Below are positions 1 through 5,442 of a stretch of 5,452 bases of DNA, piece by piece. A program made the translations under genes and the position numbers. Position 1 is the stretch's first letter. Each line of letters starts with the position of its first letter. The DNA is taken from the NCBI GenBank assembly GCA_030668345.1, contig DAOUUD010000129.1, positions 1 to 5,452 on the forward strand, written 5' to 3'. This DNA comes from Candidatus Cloacimonadota bacterium (GTDB lineage: Bacteria; Cloacimonadota; Cloacimonadia; Cloacimonadales; TCS61). The notes beneath the pieces were generated by a model that saw only the letters and a list, made by a program, of their open reading frames with translations, had not been told where the DNA came from and searched no databases.

Positions 1-110
1 ACCGGAGTAATTTCCTTAATACCGAATTCTTTTAATTCTGCAGCTCCAAATTCTTCCATTTTACCCGCAACCTGGGCAAAAAAACGACCTGTTTTCTGAT
101 ATTCAAACAT
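1..110 (-). CDS. THUMP-domain class I SAM-dependent RNA methyltransferase, N-terminal 36 codons (partial)
   Basis: Only the first 36 codons are present; the gene continues past the left edge of the window. It begins at the ATG complementary to 108-110 and starts MFEYQKTGRFFAQVAGKMEE, followed by a short helix rich in E, L and K that ends in KEITPV. The opening pattern (aromatic residues, then FFAQVAGKMEE, then a helix ending in a hydrophobic turn) is what I recall from the N-terminus of THUMP-containing RlmL/YcbY-like 23S rRNA guanine-N2 methyltransferases, which modify ribosomal RNA in the cytoplasm. The THUMP core and the catalytic SAM domain are not visible, so the assignment rests on this short opening. 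A ribosome binding site (AAAGGGA, about 116-122 on the complement) sits about 5 bases before the ATG, inside the last codons of the phosphatase gene upstream. The phosphatase stop codon abuts this ATG with no gap, which implies co-transcription and probable translational coupling. Confidence 0.62.
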   Translation of the reverse strand, partial: MFEYQKTGRFFAQVAGKMEEFGAAELKEFGIKEITP

Positions 111-947
111 TTAATTCCCTTTATCGAATCGAGACAACTTCTCCATACATTGTGCAAAGCCGTCTTCCTGGTTGCTGGCAATAATCCGATATTTTCCTTT
201 CATTTCCTGCGGTGCGTTTGCCACCACACAGCTGTGTGCTGTCCATTCCAGTAAATCTATATCGTTAAAATCATTGCCAATGCCAAGGGTAAATGTTTGA
301 GCTATTCCCAATTTAGCACACAGCCATTGGGCAGAATGCCCTTTGGAAACGCCGTTCGGGAACACTTCCAGCCAGATAGACTCATGATCCAGCGGCGATG
401 TGGCACGGATAACTTTCAGAAAATCTATCTCTCTTTTTATCTCATCGAATTCTGCGTTTCCGTGTGGTGGCAAAATGGCAACGAACTGGCTGGCTTTTTG
501 TGGTGGTTCTTCCAGAGGCACAGCATAAGGTTTATAGAGAATAATGCGCTTTTCAAAATCGAAGTTTTTCACCTTTTTCCTGGCATAATGGAATTTATGA
601 TTATCCGGAATTGGTTCATGTATCATAAAATCTACATTGTAAGCCAGAAGGATGCTCATTGTTCGAACTATCTCCCAGGCTTCCAGATGATTTTCATAGA
701 TCACCTTCTGAGATTTCCAATCCATAATTCCACAGCCGGAAGAGAACATTAAATAATCAAATGGGAGGTCACCACTAAGCACTTTCCGGGTGGAAAAGAT
801 ATTCCTGCCGGTGGCAATAACGGTGACGATCCCTCTTTCTTTCAGCTTCTTTAATGCTGCCAGGTTTCTTTCAGAAAGCGTATTATCATCCCTCAGAAGT
901 GTTCTATCCAAATCTGTGAAAACTATCTTTATTTTATCTCTTTCCAT
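111..947 (-). CDS. HAD-superfamily phosphatase, Cof-like (type IIB cap)
   Basis: This 278-residue cytoplasmic protein is a complete HAD hydrolase; the family uses an aspartyl-phosphate intermediate and Mg2+ to remove phosphate from small metabolites such as sugar phosphates. All four motifs can be seen: motif I FTDLDRT with nucleophile Asp12 and acid/base Asp14, motif II Thr46 in IATGRN, motif III Lys202 in NGVSKG, and motif IV GIGNDFNDIDLL at 222-233. The stretch from about 85 to 190, between motifs II and III, is the right size and place for a C2-type cap, which sets substrate choice; the substrate cannot be told from sequence. Motif IV reads G-N-D-F-N-D rather than the commoner G-D-x-x-N-D, a variant I recall from related proteins. 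The ATG at 947 places motif I at the normal distance from the N-terminus, but no clear Shine-Dalgarno precedes it. The gene is first in an operon with the methyltransferase. Confidence 0.88.
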   Translation of the reverse strand: MERDKIKIVFTDLDRTLLRDDNTLSERNLAALKKLKERGIVTVIATGRNIFSTRKVLSGDLPFDYLMFSSGCGIMDWKSQKVIYENHLEAWEIVRTMSILLAYNVDFMIHEPIPDNHKFHYARKKVKNFDFEKRIILYKPYAVPLEEPPQKASQFVAILPPHGNAEFDEIKREIDFLKVIRATSPLDHESIWLEVFPNGVSKGHSAQWLCAKLGIAQTFTLGIGNDFNDIDLLEWTAHSCVVANAPQEMKGKYRIIASNQEDGFAQCMEKLSRFDKGN

Positions 948-997
948 TTCAATATTTCTATTATCTTGACAGAAATAAACGTCAAGAAGTTTAAATT
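917..997. repeat. Direct repeat, copy 1 (phosphatase start plus divergent promoter region)
   Basis: These 81 bases recur at 1360-1432. The match is 19 bases (917-935 with 1360-1378), then 8 bases (936-943, atctcttt) absent from the second copy, then 54 bases identical (944-997 with 1379-1432). This copy includes the first ten or so codons of the phosphatase gene on the minus strand and about 50 bases upstream of it. Confidence 0.95.
964..987. promoter_or_regulatory. Dyad tcttgac-N10-gtcaaga, possible divergent promoter or operator (copy 1)
   Basis: Two perfect 7-base inverted arms (964-970 and 981-987) flank a 10-base A-rich spacer. The dyad places a TTGAC -35-like element on both strands. 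On the minus strand TTGACG (complement of 980-985) is 16 bases from TAATAG (complement of 958-963), a plausible promoter for the phosphatase. Transcription would then begin only a few bases before its ATG, matching the lack of a Shine-Dalgarno. The -10 match is modest, so the promoter call is tentative; the dyad itself is certain. Confidence 0.4.
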
Positions 998-1077
998 CTT
1001 TTACTTAATACTGGCATAATATCAATTACGTTAAGAAATTTGTAATACGCAAGCGTTAAGAAAAATCTTCTGTTTGA

Positions 1078-1120
1078 GTTATTTTCTAATTTCTTTCATA
1101 AATTCTATATAGAAAATAAC
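1078..1120. repeat. Inverted repeat with 11-base perfect arms
   Basis: gttattttcta (1078-1088) is the exact reverse complement of tagaaaataac (1110-1120), with a 21-base loop. The arms are almost wholly A and T, so it would be a weak RNA hairpin. It is part of the inserted segment. Confidence 0.6.
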
Positions 1121-1186
1121 AAGTTAAGATTTTTTAGTGGTGTTTACCAATTTTAGTAATTTATATTCGTCGGGAGTTTTTCTTTG

Positions 1187-1220
1187 CTTCGTTTCTTTTG
1201 TCGGTACAAAAGAAATGAAG
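1187..1220. repeat. Long palindromic hairpin, REP-like or bidirectional terminator
   Basis: cttcgtttcttttgt (1187-1201) pairs with acaaaagaaatgaag (1206-1220) over 15 positions, with one G-T wobble and a 4-base loop cggt. The run tttttcttt lies just before it. Such compact palindromes commonly occur as dispersed intergenic repeats; the fold could also stop transcription. Which applies cannot be told from one copy. Confidence 0.7.
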
Positions 1221-1282
1221 ATCAATGCTTATCAACCTCCGTGTGAAAAATATTATTTGAGTGATTTCTAATTTCTCGTATT

Positions 1283-1345
1283 AAAGCCCCCAACTTTGAT
1301 ACGTATTTCAAATTTTGTAGGTTACCAAGCTGGGGCTTTGTAACC
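1283..1345. repeat. Two overlapping inverted repeats with alternative pairing
   Basis: ggttac (1320-1325) pairs with gtaacc (1340-1345), and inside it caagc pairs with gctttg around a tggg loop with small bulges, giving a compact 26-base hairpin. Alternatively aaagcccc (1283-1290) pairs perfectly with ggggcttt (1332-1339), which would break the first fold. The small palindrome resembles dispersed intergenic repeats of the ggttaccaagc type that I recall from several bacterial genomes; that resemblance is from memory. Confidence 0.55.
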
Positions 1346-1359
1346 AGAGTGCAGAACGA

Positions 1360-1432
1360 TGAAAACTATCTTTATTTTCCATTTCAATATTTCTATTATC
1401 TTGACAGAAATAAACGTCAAGAAGTTTAAATT
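1360..1432. repeat. Direct repeat, copy 2 (upstream of the FAD dehydrogenase)
   Basis: This 73-base copy is identical to 917-997 at all aligned positions except for the missing 8 bases. On the minus strand it carries a decayed phosphatase start: the ATG survives (complement of 1380-1382), but the 8-base loss shifts the frame, so it no longer encodes the HAD motif. Its right end lies 4 bases before the ribosome binding site of the dehydrogenase gene, so this copy supplies that gene's upstream region. Confidence 0.95.
1399..1430 (+). promoter_or_regulatory. Duplicated dyad and candidate promoter for the FAD dehydrogenase
   Basis: This is the second copy of the tcttgac/gtcaaga dyad (1399-1422). 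Read rightward, TTGACA (1401-1406) is 18 bases from TTTAAA (1425-1430), a consensus -35 with a 4-of-6 match to the -10. Transcription would start near 1437, giving a leader of only about 10 bases before the TTG at 1447. The same sequence exists in copy 1, where it would drive transcription into the insert. Confidence 0.35.
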
Positions 1433-1436
1433 TGTT

Positions 1437-1441
1437 GGGAG
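1437..1441 (+). promoter_or_regulatory. Ribosome binding site deciding the TTG start of the FAD dehydrogenase
   Basis: GGGAG at 1437-1441 lies 5 bases before the TTG at 1447. The upstream in-frame TTG codons at 1432 and 1435 touch or overlap this site and have no Shine-Dalgarno of their own, so 1447 is preferred. Confidence 0.6.
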
Positions 1442-1446
1442 ATATT

Positions 1447-2976
1447 TTGTATTTAATAAAAAATGTGGTAATTCCTGTTTCAAAAGAGATCGATCTGAAA
1501 GAAGTTTTAGCAAAGAAATTAAGAACCAGATCAATCGAAAAGATCCAGGTTCTTCGACGTTCACTGGATGCCAGAAAGAAAAATAATTTAAAATTCAATT
1601 ATACAATTTTAACTGAACTTTCTGCAAAATTCTTAAAAAATCCTGATGTTCTTGAATACAAAAATCCAGAACCATACATTCAAATTCAAAGACAATTATC
1701 GAATAAAAATCCTTTCATCATAGGAGCCGGTCCGACCGGGCTTTTTGCAGCTCTTTCTCTAGTGGAAAATGGATTCCAGCCTTTCATCTTTGAGCGTGGT
1801 GATAAAATAGAAAACAGGATAAAAAGAGTTTCCGATTTCTGGCAGAAAGGCATTTTAGACGAAGAGAGTAACGTACAATTCGGAGAAGGTGGTGCCGGTA
1901 CATTTTCCGATGGGAAACTCACCTCCCATAAAAGTGACTATTACACAAACCAAGTCACAAAATACCTGATAAAATTTGGGGCTGATCAAAAAATTTCATA
2001 CGAAGCTCTTCCCCATCTGGGAACAGATGGACTGCGTAAGATCGTAATCAATATTCGCAAATACCTGGAAGACAAGGGCTGCAAATTCTTCTGGCGAAAT
2101 AAACTGGAAAACCTGAACATTGAAAATGATCAGATCACATCTGTTCGCATTAACGGTAAGGAATACAATCCGGAGGCAGTGATCCTGGCTATCGGAAATT
2201 CAGCCCGTGATACTTTCGAGATGCTTTCAAATAAAATCGAAATGGAAAGCAAACCTTTTGCAGTCGGGTTCCGCATCGAGCATTCTCAGGGTTTTATTAA
2301 TGAAGCATTCTATGGAGATAAAAATGATTTCAACATAACAGGTCCTGCTACTTATAGACTCACTGCACAAGAAGGGAAAAGAGGAATCTACAGCTTCTGT
2401 ATGTGTCCGGGTGGATCTGTTATCCCTGCATCATCCCAGAAAAATGGATTAGTTTTGAATGGCATGAGTTTCCAAAAAAGAAATAATGAATTTGCCAACA
2501 GTGCCATCGTGGTTACAGTAAATGAAACAGATTATGGACAAGGCATTTTAGCAGGAATGGAATTTCAACGAAAGATCGAAAAAAAATGCTTCAAAGTAGA
2601 TATCCCTTATTTTGCTCCTGCTCAGAAAGCGTTTGATTTTCTGAATAACGAAACTAACGATTCAGTCCCAACGACAAGCTATTTACCAGGAATAATCTCC
2701 AGCGATCTAAATAGCATTTTTCCACCCGGTATTACAAAAACTTTGAAAACAGGTTTGAACTCCTTTGAAAAGAGAATTCCCGGATTTACAGGAAAAGGAA
2801 TTTTACTGGCTCCAGAAACAAGAACTTCCTCTCCTGTTCGTATATTAAGGAATAAAGAGACCTTTAAGTCTGCGACTGTTTCCAATCTCTACCCTATCGG
2901 AGAAGGTTCCGGTTATGCCGGTGGTATAATGAGCAGCGCTGCGGATGGATATAAATTAGGATGTTTATTTTATTAA
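1447..2976 (+). CDS. FAD-dependent dehydrogenase (COG2509-type NAD(P)/FAD oxidoreductase)
   Basis: This flavoprotein of about 509 residues belongs to a widespread but poorly characterised family of soluble FAD-dependent dehydrogenases; its substrate is unknown. An N-terminal domain of about 85 residues (VVIPVSKEIDLKEVLAKKL, then VLRRSLDARKK) precedes a Rossmann fold with the dinucleotide motif GAGPTG at about 93-98 and the FAD-ribose acidic residue in FIFERG at about 116. Family signatures follow: VQFGEGGAGTFSDGKL near 143-158, AVILAIGNSARDTFE near 244-258, and a C-terminal FAD-binding stretch IGEGSGYAGGIMSSAADG near 484-501. Length and motif order look complete. There is no in-frame ATG before 2221, which lies past the FAD motif, so a non-ATG start is required; TTG 1447 is chosen for its GGGAG site, with TTG 1432 or 1435 as alternatives adding 4 or 5 residues. 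It diverges from the phosphatase operon across the duplicated promoter region. Confidence 0.88.
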   Translation: MYLIKNVVIPVSKEIDLKEVLAKKLRTRSIEKIQVLRRSLDARKKNNLKFNYTILTELSAKFLKNPDVLEYKNPEPYIQIQRQLSNKNPFIIGAGPTGLFAALSLVENGFQPFIFERGDKIENRIKRVSDFWQKGILDEESNVQFGEGGAGTFSDGKLTSHKSDYYTNQVTKYLIKFGADQKISYEALPHLGTDGLRKIVINIRKYLEDKGCKFFWRNKLENLNIENDQITSVRINGKEYNPEAVILAIGNSARDTFEMLSNKIEMESKPFAVGFRIEHSQGFINEAFYGDKNDFNITGPATYRLTAQEGKRGIYSFCMCPGGSVIPASSQKNGLVLNGMSFQKRNNEFANSAIVVTVNETDYGQGILAGMEFQRKIEKKCFKVDIPYFAPAQKAFDFLNNETNDSVPTTSYLPGIISSDLNSIFPPGITKTLKTGLNSFEKRIPGFTGKGILLAPETRTSSPVRILRNKETFKSATVSNLYPIGEGSGYAGGIMSSAADGYKLGCLFY

Positions 2977-2995
2977 ACAAAATCTAAATTTATAT

Positions 2996-3024
2996 TTGAC
3001 ATATAAAAAGTCAATTTTCTAAAT
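2996..3024 (+). promoter_or_regulatory. Candidate promoter and TTGAC dyad upstream of the secreted-protein gene
   Basis: TTGACA at 2996-3001 is followed 16 bases later by TCTAAA (3018-3023), a 4-of-6 match to the -10. This predicts a start near 3030 and a leader of about 50 bases. TTGAC (2996-3000) and GTCAA (3010-3014) also form a dyad across a 9-base A-rich spacer, similar to the one duplicated at 964-987 and 1399-1422. Confidence 0.3.
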
Positions 3025-3036
3025 AGTAATTGACTT
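3008..3036 (+). terminator. AT-rich hairpin after the FAD dehydrogenase
   Basis: aagtcaatt (3008-3016) and aattgactt (3028-3036) are perfect 9-base inverted arms with an 11-base loop, starting 31 bases after the stop codon and followed by a short T stretch. The low GC makes it a weak intrinsic terminator. It overlaps the candidate promoter of the next gene and may instead be regulatory. Confidence 0.35.
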
Positions 3037-3067
3037 ATTTAATATTAATTAAGTTCTTTATGAACTG

Positions 3068-3073
3068 AAGGAG
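3068..3073 (+). promoter_or_regulatory. Strong ribosome binding site of the secreted-protein gene
   Basis: AAGGAG, a near-perfect Shine-Dalgarno, lies 8 bases before the ATG at 3082. It is preceded by a small 5-base-arm hairpin, agttc (3052-3056) with gaact (3062-3066). The site fixes the start and suggests efficient translation. Confidence 0.85.
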
Positions 3074-3081
3074 AATAGCAA

Positions 3082-5361
3082 ATGAAAAAGCTAATATTTT
3101 TTGTATTAATGATGGCTATTGTTTTTAGTGCATTATTTGCGCAGTGGAGTAATGATCCTGCTCAGAACAATGCAATTTGCGATCTGGCGGGAGAACAAGC
3201 AATTCCAAAAGTTGTCAACGGTCCTACCGGTAATACTTACATTGGCTTTTTCTCTAATGATTCAGGTAATTATGATGTCCGTTTGCAACGTTTGGATTTT
3301 TCGGGAAATGAGTTGTGGGATCATAATGGAATTCTCATCAGTGATAATCCCGCTATGAGCTGGCTTACAGACTGGGATATGACCGTGGATGCAGATAACC
3401 ATGCAATCCTCATATTTCAAGACATTAGAAATGGCGGTAACAATAATATTTACGCCTACCGTATTGCACCGGATGGAACTTTTGTGTGGGGTGCAAATGG
3501 ACTGGAACTTTCAAATTCGACTGCCTTCGATGTATCACCAAAAGTGTGTATAACTTCGACCGGAAATACTGTAGTCACCTGGCAGGCAGATACTGTGATC
3601 ATCATGCAGAAAATTGCTTCTGACGGTACTTTGCTTTGGGGACCGAATGGTATTACAATGAGTTGCGCTGATACCTATTCCTGGCCACAACCTTTTGCAA
3701 TAGATAATGATGAAATACTCTTGAAATTTTTCGAAGATACAGGAACGTTTCCCATGACGATCCGTCATTGTTATATGCAGAAATATGATACGAATGGAAA
3801 CGTTGTCTGGGCTAACGATACAGTAATTTCCAATGTAGGTGGCATTACCGCTTGGACGCAGGTTTTCAACATTATTTCCGATGAAAACAACGGTTGTTTT
3901 ATTTCCTGGCACGACAGTCGGGGTGGTGGAACAATATCTTATCCGTTTGTTCAGCATGTGAATTCTGATGGTTCTGTTGCTCTCACAGCAAATGGTGTTC
4001 AGCTTTCCACTGAAGCAAATCGGCAGAATTTCTACCCGGAATCTGTTTATAATGCTGCGAATAATGAATTGATAACTTATTGGTCGCAGACAGACGGTGC
4101 CCAGAATAACCATGGTATAACCGGTCAAAAACTTGATGCCAGCGGGAATCTGCTATGGGGAGCGAATGGGAATAACATCATCAGCATCTCTTCTCTTTAT
4201 GTTTTACCATTTGCTGTCCGGGCTGCTGGTGGTTATTTGATGATTCTTTTCGAAGAATATACTGATGCAGTGAATGCTTATGTAAAAGTAATGAAATTAG
4301 ATACAGATGGTAATTATGTATGGCCGGATGAACAGGTAACAATGTGTTCTGTTGCGTCCGGTAAAGTTCACAGCGAAGCCAGCCAATTTGCCAATAACCA
4401 GATCATAGCTGCCTGGGAAGATGATAGGAATGGACCAAAGGATATTTATGCTCAGAATATCAACCTGGATGGAACGATTGGTGGTTCATTGTTAGTCTTC
4501 TTAACCTCTTTTGAAGTTGAATATATTGATAATGACGTTATTGTTACCTGGTCCACCGCATGTGAATTTGGAGTTCTTGGATGGAATATATTACGTTCTG
4601 AAACTGTTGCTTTTGAAGATGCAATTCAGATCAATACTGATCTTATTCCCGGCACTGGAACACCCACTACACCTGCAGATTATACTTACATTGATGATAA
4701 CATTCTTCTTGGAAATACATATTATTACTGGTTGGAGTGCGTTTTCGAGAATGGAAATAATACATTCTGGGGTCCAATTTCAGTTACAATTCCTCCTCCC
4801 GTATTCAATCCGCCCCAGAACCTTACTGTTGATCCGGTAACAGGCATAGTAACATGGGATCCGCCTGAGCCCTATCCGGGAGTTGAATTACTCGGTTATA
4901 ATTTATATCTGGATGGAACTTTTGTCGGATTTCTGGAACAACAAACCTACCAACTCGAAAACCTGATCTTTGGCCAAACATACACAATTGGAATTTCCGC
5001 TGTTTACGATCTGGGAGAATCTGAAATTGTTACTTTAGAATTTATATATGTAGGAACTGAAGCTGGAAACAATATCGCTACAGTAACAGAGTTGAAAGGT
5101 AACTACCCCAATCCATTCAACCCGGCAACAACAATCTCTTTCTCTGTAGCACAAACGTCCCCGTTTGTTACTCTTGCAATATTCAACATCAAAGGACAGA
5201 AAGTAAAAACACTCGTAGATGAAATCCTCCCAGCAGGAAATCACACAATTGTATGGAATGGAGAAGACGAAAACGGCAAGTCCGTTTCCAGCGGTGTTTA
5301 TTTCTACAAGATGAAAGCTGGGCAATATACAGCGACGAAGAAGATAATATTGATGAAATAG
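3082..5361 (+). CDS. Secreted propeller-like protein with Fn3-type modules and type A (T9SS) C-terminal sorting domain
   Basis: This 759-residue protein is predicted to be exported and sent through the outer membrane by type IX secretion. Residues 1-20 form a signal peptide (KK, hydrophobic core, FSALFA then Q21). Residues 21 to about 465 hold about eight degenerate repeats of the form LD-x-x-G-x-x-x-W-x-x-NG-x-x-x-S, near 72, 128, 178, 235, 292, 351, 406 and 461. Several are preceded by W-x-D-x-R-x-G strands (FQDIRNGG, WHDSRGGG, WEDDRNG); spacing of 50-59 residues suggests a beta-propeller. Two beta-sandwich modules follow: about 472-572 (VIVTWSTACEFGVLGWNILRS) and 574-655, fibronectin type III-like (PPQNLTVDPVTGIVTWDPP). 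The end, 671-759, is a FlgD-Ig-like sorting domain with NYPNPFNPATTISFS, FNIKGQKVKTL, GVYFYKM and a basic tail KKIILMK. No enzyme motif is seen; a surface or binding role is an inference. The secretion machinery is not in the window. Confidence 0.85.
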   Translation: MKKLIFFVLMMAIVFSALFAQWSNDPAQNNAICDLAGEQAIPKVVNGPTGNTYIGFFSNDSGNYDVRLQRLDFSGNELWDHNGILISDNPAMSWLTDWDMTVDADNHAILIFQDIRNGGNNNIYAYRIAPDGTFVWGANGLELSNSTAFDVSPKVCITSTGNTVVTWQADTVIIMQKIASDGTLLWGPNGITMSCADTYSWPQPFAIDNDEILLKFFEDTGTFPMTIRHCYMQKYDTNGNVVWANDTVISNVGGITAWTQVFNIISDENNGCFISWHDSRGGGTISYPFVQHVNSDGSVALTANGVQLSTEANRQNFYPESVYNAANNELITYWSQTDGAQNNHGITGQKLDASGNLLWGANGNNIISISSLYVLPFAVRAAGGYLMILFEEYTDAVNAYVKVMKLDTDGNYVWPDEQVTMCSVASGKVHSEASQFANNQIIAAWEDDRNGPKDIYAQNINLDGTIGGSLLVFLTSFEVEYIDNDVIVTWSTACEFGVLGWNILRSETVAFEDAIQINTDLIPGTGTPTTPADYTYIDDNILLGNTYYYWLECVFENGNNTFWGPISVTIPPPVFNPPQNLTVDPVTGIVTWDPPEPYPGVELLGYNLYLDGTFVGFLEQQTYQLENLIFGQTYTIGISAVYDLGESEIVTLEFIYVGTEAGNNIATVTELKGNYPNPFNPATTISFSVAQTSPFVTLAIFNIKGQKVKTLVDEILPAGNHTIVWNGEDENGKSVSSGVYFYKMKAGQYTATKKIILMK

Positions 5362-5376
5362 GTTTCTTACAGCTTA

Positions 5377-5394
5377 GTCTCGACTTGTCGAGAC
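5377..5394 (+). terminator. Perfect palindromic hairpin after the secreted-protein gene
   Basis: gtctcgac (5377-5384) and gtcgagac (5387-5394) are perfect 8-base arms around tt, in practice a 7-base-pair stem with a CTTG tetraloop. It starts 16 bases after the stop codon and is followed by aactattttatt, a broken T tract. Position and stem strength fit a rho-independent terminator, though the T run is imperfect. A dispersed palindromic repeat is the alternative. Confidence 0.5.
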
Positions 5395-5406
5395 AACTAT
5401 TTTATT

Positions 5407-5442
5407 AATACTTCTACAAAGAAAATGCTCATAATGAAATAA
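5407..5442 (+). pseudogene. Relic of a second type A sorting-domain C-terminus
   Basis: Read in the same frame as the gene that stops at 5361, these bases give N-TSTKKMLIMK and then TAA. The gene itself ends in TATKKIILMK and then TAG. Seven of ten residues match, while only about 21 of 33 bases match counting the stop codons. Several base changes are synonymous or conservative (ACA/ACT, ACG/ACA, AAG/AAA), so this is not a recent copy. It has no start, no ribosome binding site and no upstream domain. It may be the last codons of a lost neighbouring sorting-domain gene or an older end of this one. Being only ten codons, it could be chance. Confidence 0.4.

Larger units (their letters stand above)
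998..1359. other. Hairpin-rich non-coding insert between the two direct repeats
   Basis: These 362 bases separate the two repeat copies and hold no credible coding sequence; the frames crossing them give low-complexity peptides with no recognisable motif. The segment is AT-rich and packed with inverted repeats (1078-1120, 1187-1220, 1283-1345). It also has an imperfect direct repeat, tttgagttattttctaattt (from 1073) against tttgagtgatttctaattt (from 1256), and a short repeat cgttaagaaa at 1029 and 1054. I see no transposase and no clear terminal inverted repeats at its ends. It could be a non-autonomous mobile element, an accumulation of small palindromic repeats, or eroded intergenic DNA. 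Being bracketed by a near-perfect duplication, it is best read as inserted DNA. Confidence 0.55.

Noticed and set aside
129..139. tcgagacaact shared with 5389-5399
   Set aside because: An 11-base match, one site inside the phosphatase coding sequence and the other part of the terminal hairpin; most likely chance, with no flanking similarity.
297..752. Plus-strand open frame of 151 codons
   Set aside because: It lies wholly antisense to the phosphatase, whose HAD motifs are intact; the peptide is Phe/Ile-rich with no domain, so it is a shadow frame.
917..1432. CRISPR array or classical transposon
   Set aside because: Only two repeat copies of about 73-81 bases separated by 362 bases, with no transposase and no terminal inverted repeats, do not fit either.
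1359..1586. Plus-strand open frame of 75 codons beginning in the second repeat copy
   Set aside because: It overlaps the start of the flavoprotein gene in another frame and has no domain. Most of it follows from the repeat and the coding sequence below it.
1308..1598. Minus-strand open frame through the second repeat copy
   Set aside because: It contains the displaced phosphatase ATG, but the 8-base loss shifts the frame and the rest is antisense to the flavoprotein. It is a by-product of the duplication, not a gene.
3535..4128. Minus-strand open frame of 197 codons
   Set aside because: It is antisense to the blade-repeat region of the secreted protein, has no ribosome site and no recognisable motif.
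4511..4840. Plus-strand open frame of 109 codons
   Set aside because: It is an out-of-frame shadow of the beta-sandwich modules, Leu/Ile-rich with no signal or motif support.
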